From Klebsormidium nitens (lineage: Eukaryota > Streptophyta > Klebsormidiophyceae > Klebsormidiales > Klebsormidiaceae), in assembly GCA_000708835.1 (NCBI GenBank), contig DF237318.1, forward strand, positions 33,556-93,035: 59,480 nucleotides of DNA, read 5' to 3'. The translations under genes and the position numbers were made by a program. Shown here piece by piece: positions 12,447 to 23,600 of the stretch. The notes beneath the pieces are model-generated. The model did no database searches and was not told the origin of the DNA. It saw nothing but the letters and a program-made list of their open reading frames with translations. Position 1 is the first letter of the stretch, and every line of letters begins with the position of its first letter.

Positions 12447-12777
12447 CAGCATTTTCAGGGCATGCTTCCCGGTTGCGTTCGATAGATAGGGTGTATTTAG
12501 CCTAAACTTAGGCTAAGTTTAGTGTAAGTTTAGTCACATCACCAGATTTATTGACGTCATCTCAGAGAGAGGCTGTGACACGTGGAAGAATCTAGCGCGT
12601 CGGATGGAACCTGTCCGGTGGTTCTACGGCCCGATGATCACCCCTGTTCTACCTTGGCGGCTACTACGGAAAGATGTTCGATGACGTCAAAGCAATAGCT
12701 AAAGTTTAGCTAAAATTTAGTATCTAAATAGACCCTATCTATCCATCGCAACCGGGAAGCATGCCCTGAAAATGCTG
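12447..12777. mobile_element. Non-autonomous inverted-repeat transposon (MITE)
   Basis: The 331-bp element has terminal inverted repeats of 54 bp (12447-12500 and 12724-12777) with three mismatches, starting CAGCATTTTCAGGGCATGCT. Each end is flanked by TA (12445-12446 and 12778-12779), which fits a TA target-site duplication as in Tc1/mariner or Stowaway-type elements. The interior is non-coding and repeats GCTAAA/TTTAGC words. No transposase is present, so movement would need an enzyme supplied from elsewhere. It sits between the starts of the two glycosyltransferase genes and may affect their promoters. Confidence 0.85.
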
Positions 12778-14634
12778 TAGCTGACCTCAGCAAGTGAGAC
12801 ACGCGGCGCTATTTGAGTAAAGCCCTGCTTCATCTATGCTATCGCGTCCGTCCAAGTGGCTTTTTGTGCGATTGGGAGCCACGTGACCCGAACTTCGAAT
12901 GAGAACTTGACGTCAGCTACATGTCATTGAGTTTGCTCCGAACTTGCAAAACCCTAGCGAGGTAGTAGGCTAGTTAGGCTAGTTAGGAAATCGAACCGGA
13001 TGCCATGCATGCATGCACGTATGATTAATCTGCTGTAACACGCTCAGGGGCCAGGGCTGTCCAAAACCCATCCTAACCGCCTAGCTAACCCCACCCATCC
13101 TCTTCGAGTTCCTGCACCGCTGCAACTCAGTATGCATATTAACACTGGCGACAGCGCCACTTTACCCCGAGTGAATCCAATGATTGCTCGTTGCAAAATG
13201 TCAGACGTCCCCTCAGCCCTGCCACCTGGTGAGAATTTTTGCATATATTAGCTTACTGCAAATCAGGAGATCATGATTTATAGGCTGTTGTGGGCTGTTG
13301 CGCAGAGATAATACCTTCAAAAATGGACGAAAAATGAGAAGACGGGGATGTCCTCCGAGCAAGGCTGGCCCGAGGACAAGCTGGACTCTGGACTGCAAGC
13401 TCTTGGCTTATTCCCCGGGTAGGTGCTCCGACCTTCTACCGGTATACCATAACCATTGACCATTAGTATATGAGAAGGTCCTGTACAGATTCTGACCCCG
13501 TATGTGACTCTAATACGGCCGTGAGTCTTCGTCAATTCCACTGCAGAATCTACCGTAGTCACAGAAGTCGACTCGTGCATGCATGCCTGGGCCCTCGAGG
13601 CTGGGCCCTGGGGTACGGGGATCGGATTCGGCATATTCCTTGCCCTGTCACTGTGCCCCGGGACCATTTAAAATTCTGATTTGTAGCTTCCCGGCCTTCC
13701 GGCCGTCCCCCGGGCGGATGACCAACCAAAGATTCTATCCTGAGTTTCCAGGTGGCAGGTTCAGAATCAGAGTCTACCGTAGCTAGATCCTCGACGAAGG
13801 GACACTTCTCTCTCAAGATGTTGCTTCAAGAGTGCGACTCCCGACTGACGCGAACTTGGTGCATCATACAGACTTGCTTGGTAGTACTACCGGTACTAGG
13901 TGCATGATCCGAGATCGCTAGCGCTCCGAAAAAACAACTAATACAGTGATGGTGTGGGGGTGAGCATTGCAGCTCGTTGTCTGCCATTTCTGCATGGGGG
14001 GCAACACAGATCATCGGATGCTTCAAAACTGGTGGCAACTGTGCCTCGCAGAAACCACCAGTGTCCTCGCCCCACTTTCCTAAGCTTCTGTCTGACAAAC
14101 AGACATTCTGGAACAGACGACTTCCTTGAGAACCAAATACCAAATCCACTAGGCCGCATAACTGCATAAGACGAGTTTACTTGCACCTGAGTACAAAGGT
14201 TGCAGCAGCAGTCCGTAGCTGGAACGACAACGCGCCACAAGGGGGCTTACAGTGAAGGTGTCAAAAGGAAGAGCATAGACGTAAGGTTCCCGCCTTCTGT
14301 TCAGCAAACTATTTCTGGTGGGGAGGATCTGACTGCAAGTGAACACAGCTTATTAGAGAAAGGAACAGAAGGGCGCCACCAGACAAAGTCTCAGGCGCGC
14401 TAAAAGGCAGACACTATCATTTAGTTGCATGCTCACCTAAGATAGGTGGTGCAAAAGTTTTGTTCAGGCTGCAATTGGACTTTTCAGAAAAAGGTGGCAG
14501 GAGAAGGAGGAATGAGAGGGGGGAAGCTAAGCATGGGCTGGTTTGAACTAGAGACTGGCAGCTAACCAACTAATCTTGTAACCAGAGATGGGGAAATAAC
14601 CACCCGTCCCTTCAGGAGCAACTTGTTCTCAGGC

Positions 14635-17600
14635 ATGGGAGAGGTGCCAGTGACAGAGGTCCAGCACAAGGCGCCACGTGGCAAGCTGCAATGGCGCCAC
14701 CTGTCAGTGGACGCCAAGGAGGCCTTGCTGCGAGGGGGGCGGGTCAGCAACCTGCAGCTGGCCATCTTAATGATGATTCTTCTCTGCGGAGTGGACATCC
14801 TTATGCGGGGAACGCTCCAATGTTCGAGGGGACCAGACGTTTCACAACGTTCTGGGGGCTTGGCCCTTGCTGGGTTTGCTGGGGGGGGAGCGCTCGGGTC
14901 GTCGCGGGTGCGGTCAACCCACATGGCGTGCCCGCTGCATTGCGTAACTAGGGATGGGGAGGGGAGGAATGCGGTGCCCATTCAGCTGCCATGCCAGCCT
15001 GTTGCGTGCACAGAACTAGATATGGGTGGGAAACTAGACGGGAGAAAACTAGAGGGAAAAAAGGTAGAGACGGGAAGTGTATTGGGGGCAAGAGAAGAAG
15101 CAGGGGTCGGGGTCAGAAGAAATGCAGAAGCAGGAGGAATTGGAGGAGCAGGACAAGAACTAGAGCGGGCGGAAAGTAAGGGGGGCAGCTTGTTAGCATC
15201 AGGCAAATTGCCAGAAAGAATGCTTCCCAGGAGAATAGAGGAGCCAAGTCTGTCAGACACTCCGATCTTCTTCCTGGCGACGGATCCAGACCCGTACTCG
15301 ATCGTGTGCATGAAACTGGCCCGCATCTACAGCCCGAAGGCGCCGTTGTATGTAATTACAACGAGGTGAGCTGGCGCCTCATGTGTCAGGCAGCAGCATC
15401 AAGGTGATCAACTAGACGTGTGGAAAACTTTGCGGGACGTTTATGTTTACCTGCTCTGCAGAGCACAACTCGGGCGCTTGGCAGTCACTGAATCCAGGTT
15501 GACACCCTACTCTACAGTCCCTTTCCACTGGAGCGTTTAGAAAGTCCAGAAAGTCCAGAAAGTTTTGTCATAAATTGGCCTTCCCACCTGGGTAATCCAA
15601 CTTTCGAAGAACGGTGGGTGGGGCCCATACGCACTTGTTCAAGTGTATGCATTCGCTTATGGTCCACTTCAAGGTGCTGGGAAACAGAGACCCTGAAGCC
15701 TAAAGCCAAACATTCCCTTTAAATAGAACGTTGCCAGTTAGAAATTGCACCTTACCAGACTCACGAAGTTGCTTTCTGAATATGCTGTTCCGGTCCTCGT
15801 TCCTCTGCTCCTCCCAAATGTGCCTGATCAGATGCATGATTAATACCCGGCAAAAACTGAATGATATGAGACAAATGCAACCTAGATTATCCACTGACTT
15901 CCTAACGTGAGCTGCTTCAATTTGCCCCTCAGGTACGCAGTCGCGCACGCACGGTTCCATGAATTGCTGCACCTGCCAAACGTGCGGTTCAAGATGCTGG
16001 AACACTACGTCGAGGACGGCTCCGACTCAAGCGAATTCTACAAGGACTACATCCACCAGAGCGTGACGCAGGTGCTCGGAACTCTCACTAACCAAACAAT
16101 ACCTCTTAACTCTCACTATTAACTCAAAAATACCTCGTAACTGTCACTAACCGAACAATACCTCTTAACTCTCACTATCCAAACAATACCTCTTAACTCT
16201 CACCAACCAAACAATACCTCTTAAGTCTCACCAAAGAAAAAATACCTCTTCACTCTCACTAATCAAACAATACCTCGTAACTCTCACTAACCAAAGAATC
16301 CTTCTTAACTCTTACTAATCAAACAATACCTCTTGAAGTTCCTCAACCCAGCTCCTGAAAGATGCTTTGAGACTGATCCGGCTATGCCAGTCAGCGTTAA
16401 AGCTGCGGCCTTTTCTACACCCTCTCGCTGCTTCGTCCGAAAGTCGACTTCCAAAAGCTCCTCGAATGAAAAGTCGCTGTTTGTTTTCACAGACTAGAGT
16501 CCGAAGCCTCCGATGAAGCGCTTCCGTTATGCAAGTCGAGAGGGTAACGGGGCATGGACTTGGACTTTTGTTTGTGGAGGAAAGGGAATGAAAGATCGTT
16601 TCTTTCCCCGCAGATCAGGTTTGAGCGGCCGTCCGTTTGTGAAGAAAAGAGAATGGAAGATCGATTCTTTCCCCGCAGATCAAGTTTGAGCGGCTGTGCT
16701 TCTTTCGCTATTTCGTCATCCGGGAAATCTGCCGCGAGGAGGCCATCCAGCGCTTCCTCTACATGGACGGTGACGTGGCGCTCTTCTCTGACGTCAGCAA
16801 GTTCGCCGCGCATGACGTGGACCTGCTCGCGCTGACCACGCACTCGGGCTTCTTCTCGCTCTGGCGGCTGTCGCCGTTTGAAAGATTCTGCGAATACATG
16901 GCGGGCTTTTACAAGCGGGATCGGGAGCTCGTATACGAGGTGAGATCAAGCGTACTTGATTTGATTCGGCAATAGTCTGTGGGTTCTTCCGAGATACGAT
17001 GGGTCTGAAAATTTCCTGCGCATTTGCAGTTAGCATTTGGATCACTCAATGTATAAGACCTGTGAGAAGTCAGCGTAATCGTCTAAGATTACTTGGCTTT
17101 TATCGTTTTGAGTGTCATTGAATAAGCGTTCTCTAACCCGCTTACGTTCAAGAACTCTGCACTCACGTGGCTCGCTTTTGTAGAAAACACCCGTAGCTAG
17201 TCCACAAGCTTAGCGTTTCCCGTTGCCGGACAGTAGGCTCTGAGGTTCCGGGTATTACGAAAGCCATTTCAGGAACGAAGGAGAAGAAGAAGACCATTTG
17301 GAATAGTGCCTTTCGACGCTTGAGCCCACTCAGTCCTGACCGTTGGACCTGAAGGGGTATCGTATCGCCTGAGATGATGATCAAAGCCCCCAATCCTTTC
17401 CCGATGTCTCAGAAAGCTGCAAAGCTGCACTCATGCGCTCGAATCCACGACCTTATTTCGTTACCGGTTCCGCTTCCCTTTCCGTGCAGGACATCAACCG
17501 GTACGGCATGAAGATGAAGGAGACGTCCGTGCAGTTCAGCGACTCATTCACTTGCTTCTTTCGCCATTATTTCAAGAGTCGCAAGTCGCACTCTGACGCT

Positions 17601-19320
17601 CGAACCCACACGCTCATTCCGTTTCCGTCTCCGCTTCCGTTTCCGCGCAGGACATCAACCGGAACGGCATGAAGATGAACGAGACGTTCGTGCAGTTCAG
17701 CGACATGTTCACTTGCTGCTTTCCCCGCCGGTACAGAAGTGCCCTCTTCACGCAGAAATCATCATCCCATTCCTTTTCCGGTTCCGTTTCCGCGCAGGAC
17801 ATCAACCGGAACGGCATGAAGATGAACGAGACGTTCGTGCAGTTCAGCGACATGTTCATGATGTTCTCCTGGTGGCAGCAGCACCAGGCCGACTTCTCCT
17901 GGAAGTTCCTCGTGCACGACTCCAAAAAGTTCCAGGTCAGGCCCTAAACCCTTTTCCTTAACCCTCGTACATTTCTGAGCTTAACCCAGTGGCTAGCAGT
18001 GACCTGTTTTGCTCCTGGTGGCAGCAGCACCGAGCCGACTTCTCCTGGAAGTTCCTCGTGCACGACTCCAAAAAGTTCCAGGTCAGCTTTTTGAAATTAA
18101 CCCCAACCCGTGTGCTTAAACCTCGATTTCCTCTCTGTGTATCCGGTCTTTAGGAAGGACCTCTTCTCCACAGATTTTTCTGTGCACGATCTTTGTGTCG
18201 AGCTCAGCGTTTGCTTCTTGACAAACTTCCCACGACATTCCGTATGCTCAAATTCAGAGGCACTGAAGTGAGAGACGGGTATAGCGGGTGAAATGCTGAT
18301 AATGGAGCGCATTGTATTCTCAAGAATGACAGAGCATTTCGGAGAGATCGACAAAGCTATGATCCCGGGGTTTTCCTCAACTCGTGAGGACATGCTAGGC
18401 TATGGCAATTGTGGGATCTTAAGTGCCTCTCCTCTGCGGTCCTTGCAGGACGGCTTCTTCGAGTATTGGCCCATGATGAACCTGCAGAACATCATCGGGT
18501 GGGACTGCCTCGAAGAGGACTACCGGCAGAAGATGGAGTGGCGGGAAGACGAGCAGGTACGGCCACGTGGTCGCTCGCACTTTTGGACACGTGTCATTCA
18601 CGTCGACAGCTCTGCTACTGTTGCTGGGCAGCGACGGTTTTCAAAATGTTGCTTGTTCGGGATGCGGTTGCCGTGCTCTTCTGCTCTGTCAACTGTTCCG
18701 ACTGCTGATCGAAGGCCAGATTCTCGCAATGGACCTAGGACGTCTGCCTGTCTTGGGCCTCTTCGTTCTTGTAGAGAACTGTAGAAGCTGATTTGCTGTT
18801 CCCTTCCTCTGGTTCTCTGGAAGCCCACGCGCAGTTCGCGTGGATTGTAAGTGGTCGTATAGAACGGTTGATCGGCTCTTGGACGGCTCAGAGTCTGTCT
18901 CTGTGTTCTTTCGTCTTCGTTCGTTTTGAGCGCCGATTCATCAAAGTCAAGAGCATTTCACGGCGCGCATGGCCGTGGCCTCGTAAGAGGATGCGAAAGA
19001 GAACTGTCGGCTAAACCGTTCAAACTCCACATATACGCGACGGAATGCATTGCTAAAGAGTGTAAGGATTCCGGTGTTGAAGCAATATGATGCGTCTTTT
19101 GCAGGGCAAGCCGATGCCGCATTTCAACGGCACCACGTTTCCGGGCCTCCATTTCCAGGGCTTTTACTGTAAGAATCTGTCGCGTTTCATATTGGATCCC
19201 ATCATAGACAAGTGGCTACCGGTCAGAACGCACTCCTCGGATCCGGGCCTGAAGATTGCGTCACCCCTCCAGAGATACGACCTTAACCCCGGGTTACCGC
19301 CCAGTAACGGGCGACGGTAA
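14635..19320 (+). CDS. DxD glycosyltransferase-like type II membrane protein
   Basis: Six exons join in frame: 14635-15365, 15933-16071, 16679-16939, 17798-17935, 18449-18556 and 19105-19320, giving 530 residues. After a ~45-residue cytosolic tail comes a signal anchor (LQLAILMMILLCGVDIL). A long low-complexity stem rich in Gly, Glu and Lys follows, then a catalytic-looking domain starting DTPIFFLATDPDPYS near residue 220. Exon 3 carries FLYMDGDVALFSDV with DGD at 320-322, a typical metal- and nucleotide-sugar-binding motif of GT-A enzymes. Later conserved-looking pieces are FSWWQQHQADFSWKFLVHD and HFNGTTFPGLHFQG. I do not recognise the family, and no sugar specificity can be given. A Golgi location is inferred. 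Exons 3 and 4 have tandem partial copies in the flanking introns. An upstream ATG at 14588 is followed at once by a stop codon. Confidence 0.75.
16079..16335. repeat. 28-bp minisatellite in an intron
   Basis: About nine tandem copies of a unit like AACTCTCACTAACCAAACAA followed by TACCTCTT fill the start of intron 2 of the DxD glycosyltransferase gene. One copy is 31 bp; the others are 28 bp with a few substitutions each. The array begins 7 bases after the donor splice site. Confidence 0.9.
16570..16699 (+). repeat. Tandem copy of the exon 3 acceptor and exon start
   Basis: Two 65-bp units (16570-16634 and 16635-16699) each contain CTTTCCCCGCAGATCA and the first bases of exon 3. The second is the functional exon edge because only it continues into the glycosyltransferase domain. 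The first would be a decoy acceptor. Confidence 0.8.
17410..18083 (+). repeat. Tandem partial copies of exon 4
   Basis: The exon 4 start (CAGGACATCAACCGG...) occurs three times, with GACATC at 17490, 17651 and 17798, each preceded by a similar pyrimidine-rich tract. Only the third copy is complete. A fourth unit (about 18010-18081) repeats the exon's second half together with its donor site. The first two copies read in frame for about 20 residues and then diverge, so the intact exon is taken as 17798-17935. Confidence 0.85.
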
Positions 19321-20604
19321 AGTACCGAAGCGGAAGTTTTGTTAGTTTGAAGAGTTTGTGACATAAGCCTCGGAGATGTAGGCGGATGTAGGCTCGTATT
19401 CCTGCAGTCTAGCACTTTTAAGAGGGGCAACGGTATGGTATGGCGGGATAGGCCGCCGCTACATCGAGTAGATGTCGAGAAGAAAAATGGTCTCGAACGG
19501 AACGGGCCTTTTACGGACGATTCAGAAACAAAGCGAAAACGATTCTGGGTCACGTGCTATAGCTTTGGTCCTTGCAGAACAAGGAAGTTTCGATGAAAGA
19601 TCGAAGAAACATGTGTAGGTCAGAGCAAGAATCAAGTCAGACCGGCCAAGGGTGGCATATCAATGAAACCTAGCACCTCTACCCATCAGTGTACACGGCA
19701 TACATGCCACCGTCGATATCAGGCTATCTAACTTAATTGCTGAACAAAACGAGCAGTGTCTCTCATGTGCCGGGGCTAGCTAGCTAGGCTAGCTCATGCA
19801 ACCGTTGAACTTATCAGTAACGAACGGAAGAAGTAAGCGCATGCATGATATATACACAAATTTTCCAAGTGGCTATAGCCTAGCTGCTTTTAGTAATGAC
19901 GTCTTATATATGTATTTGAATAACTTGAGAGCTAGTGCCTATGCTCAGCAATGATATGCATGCATATTATACCAGATTGATCGCGAAATGGGCTAGCTCT
20001 CAGTGTGTACTACTACGTGCCTACTAGCCGGGCTTTGCCATGCAAGTTCATTTGCAAAGCTTGTAACTCTTCTGCCGCGGGATCGCGTTATACATGCATG
20101 CGCACGCAGCCGCGGTCGGACCGGCCGCAATTACTAGCTAGTGCATGTATGACGGTCGGGTTCTGATTGGTAACTCAGTGGCATGTTGCGGGGCAGCCAT
20201 GCCGCAGTATATCTTCGTGCATCCTGCCCGTACTTCACTGATCATGTGTTGTTGCGCATAAACATTGAAAAATAGTGCAAGTCCATCGATTGGTAGCGAT
20301 CCGGACATCGGACCCGCGCCCATAGCTGGTATTTCCTGCGCAACGACCGTTTTGGGTCACCCAGCCTCAAGGCCGGGCAGATTGAGAGTTCGAGATAGTG
20401 CATCAAAGGTACGATCAATCGTCCTTTGTGCGGTATCACACTGACACCCGTCAATACTTTTGACTAGGCAGGAGCCTTCAGCGCAGAAGAAGAGCCTCAG
20501 CTGCAATGCCCACCTGTACACTTGCCTCGTTCTGACGTAGCCGCTGTAGCTAAGTTATCGCTCTGTTCTACTTTTGACCTCAGCTAACGCGTGCTCAAGC
20601 TCAG
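19321..20604. other. Intergenic region between convergent genes
   Basis: The DxD glycosyltransferase and the HHO-type gene end towards each other here. There is no coding support. The stretch is rich in GCTAGC and GCATGC words and should hold both 3' untranslated regions. Confidence 0.5.
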
Positions 20605-23600
20605 CTAGCCCGGCTTCTGGGCGCTCGCTTCGGGCCGGGGGGGCAAAAAGTTCCTAAATCCGCGGTGGACAACCTCCCCCTCGCTGCTCTCATCCTCGTC
20701 CAAATCTCGCCCGGGGGGCTTCACCTTGGGTACTTCCTCTCTCATTGACTCGCTCGCGTCGTCCGGGGCAGCCGCGGCTCGCCTCTCCCGGTGGACCGGC
20801 TCGGTGTCCTCGACATTCCGCTCCGCTTGGTTTCCGCCCAGGGGCTTGAACGCCCGGAACGCACCAAACGCTGACCCCTCTTTGACTTCGGCTTTCAGAA
20901 ACCCCCCCTGGTTTTGCCCTCCCTCCTCTCCACTCCCGGACACGCCTAGGTCCATCTCCGTGCTGCTCGCCGACGGCCGGTGCCGTCCCGCGAGGAGCCC
21001 CGACGCAACCTGGAAAAACGGGAACGCCCCCGGCGGGATCCCCCGGGCCTCGTCCAAAGAATGGAAGGCTCCCGGGGGGATCCCCCGGGCTTCGTCCAGC
21101 GAGGGGGCGTGCCCGGCCTGGGACGGCGCCGACGCGGCCGCGGTCGCGGCGTCGTAAAGCGCGGCCGCCGACGAGGCCGCAGCGTTGTACTCGGGGGGAA
21201 CCCAGATGCTCCCGAGGACCACCACCTGGCCGGGACCGGGGCTCGCACCGCTTGTCGGGATGGGGCTCGGCCGCCGCGTGTGCAACCGGTACTTCTGCAC
21301 GGATATAGATGCGCACTTCAATCAGCCGAGAGCCTCCCAAGGCTTACGGTATCACCTATTTGCGATGCGGGTGCGATTTCTGAGGGGCCGCATTCGCCGG
21401 CGGGCCACTCTAGTCGTTCAGTTTGATTCCCTGCGATGCGCGAATTCGCAGAGATTCAGATACCCCTCCCCTCCGCAGATCAGGTTGGTTCTTATGGAAA
21501 AGTGGCAGCCTCTGCTTTGGTTGGCGGTGCTGTTTCCATCGCCGCTCAGATACCGTCGGCTCCTAACTAGATCTTGCGAGTCGTAAGATCCTATCTGGTT
21601 CCGACTAGAACCTTTCGACTTCTGCCTGTGTGGAACCTGATACTGACATATATTCTTCACCCGGACTTTATCTGGAGTTCGCTCAATCAACGTCAATCAA
21701 AACCCATGATGAGTAAGAAAGCTGACTAAGAAAGCTCCCGGAGGACGCATTAAATTGCTCTACAACTTATGATGGGTGCGCAGCATGTCAGCTGAGATCG
21801 AATTTCTTAGTGGCCCGTTCACAATCCTTAGTCGTCATGCTTTTGATCAACCTGAAATCGAGGAGTATCTCACCTGGAGGTGGCTCTTGACTTCGTCGTT
21901 GGTCAGTCCGTCCACTTTCATGAGCTCCCGGATCTGCTTCGGCGTCGCCACCTGCGACCCCCCCAGCTGGTTCAGCGCGTTCACAAACCGCCGGTGCAGC
22001 TCGGGGCTCCAGCATCGGCGCTGCTTGCGCGACATCGCCCCGGTGCTGCCACGCAAACGAAAGGGGGGGTCAGCAAACTTCCAAGAAAGAGGAGGGGTTG
22101 TTTTCAGGTTTTCGGCTCCGCATGTTTTGAGTCATGATGGAAGGGCTAGTACCGCCGCTGCTTGCACGACATCGCCCCCGTGCTGTCACGCAGAAGAAAG
22201 GGGGGGTCACCAAAATCCGAATGCAAAAAGAGGGGTAACTTCGACTTGGTGATTTGCGCAGTATTTTCATCAAAAATCAAGGGGCTCCAGCACCGCCGCT
22301 GCTTGCGAGACATCGCCCCCGTGCTGCCACGCAAACGAAAGTGGGGGTCAGGAAAAAAAACGAGGAAAGGGGTACTTTTGGATTTGTTTCTGGTGCAGCA
22401 TGTCTGATTGCAGATCAAGGGGTTCCGCACTGCCGCTGCTTACGCAACATCGCCCCCGTGCTGCCATGCGAACGAGCCGGGGGGCAAGTAGATAAACAGT
22501 GGGAAAAGAGAGGTAATTTTGACGTTCCTGGCGCAGCATGTTCGAAGGAGAAATCCAGGAGGCCCAGAACTGTGCCACACAAATGTAAGAGGTTTTTTGT
22601 CGAATCACGCTAAGTTGAGGCAGATCACTTTCAGGGGAAGAGGGGGGAAAGAAGCGGAGTGGGGTGGGTTGGCTGCAGTATGTTGACACCGGGTTTCGGG
22701 TTTTGCTTTGCGTGAGCCCACGAAAGCGACGCACCTCAACGTAAGCCCAACTCAAATGCAAAATTGAGATCTCTCGAAGCGAGGGGTTAGTCAAAGGAGC
22801 GGGAGAAAGGTGGGTGCTTCTCTGCTTTCATCTCACGTCAGCTTCTTATTCATGATCTCGAAGGATAGCAGATGGGTACTACGACATGGCCCGGCGATGT
22901 CTCTGACCAGTCGCAGACTTTGATCTCGCTTCGCTATCATCGCTCAATTGACAGCTCTCAAAATGAATTCTTACACCCCGACCGTCAATCTGAAGGGTCA
23001 ATCAGTGGGGTCAAACCGTAGATCAAGCGTCCACGTCATCCATTCTCTGTCACCAGTGCACCGCACAATTCTTGAACCCCGTGCGTGCTTTGAGGGGTTA
23101 ATCAGGACATAGTGCTTGCACCTGTCTCTCCACACGGATGGCCCTATCTTCACAATTTCAGGAGTGTCCGCCTCACTTAACTTTCTATTGAACTTCACCC
23201 TTTCTGCCGGCTACTGCTTTCGATGAATTGGTTCTATTTTGCAATGCTCAAATAAGAGTCGAGCGGCCAGATTTGCCACAGCGTGCAGTTACGAGTAAGA
23301 ATAAGTGGAGGCGGTCCTGAGAGAAAGCTCCAATTGTATGAATAGTGCGCCGTGAAGGATAGCGCCAAGCGCAGGGGACGGGTGTGGTTAGCTTTCGGGT
23401 TAGGGTGGGTTTGGGTGCGGAGCGCATGAGTACTTTGATTTGTGTTTCAAGTTACTTCTTACCCTTCAGGACGACTTTAGCAGTCGTGTAGCTTAATCCT
23501 TCACAGAATCGAGACTATGTCCCAAAGAGCCTACCTTCCGGTTCCGTCGGTGGCCATGGCGGTTCCCTCCCCGGAGTGCCCGCCTTCGGTGTCTGAGGGG

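Larger units (their letters stand above)
11921..14634. other. Divergent intergenic region with a MITE
   Basis: This 2.7-kb gap between two divergent glycosyltransferase genes holds both promoters and the inverted-repeat element at 12447-12777. I found no coding region with family support. Short palindromic words such as GCATGCATGC occur near 13003 and 13578. Confidence 0.5.

Noticed and set aside
16079-16335. Regular short repeats resembling a CRISPR array
   Set aside because: Units are contiguous 28-mers without unique spacers, inside an intron of a eukaryotic gene, so this is a minisatellite.
20690-21340. Arg/Gly-rich alternative frames over HHO exon 4
   Set aside because: These are GC-rich shadow frames. 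The frame with KYRLHTRRP and WVPPEY is the real one.
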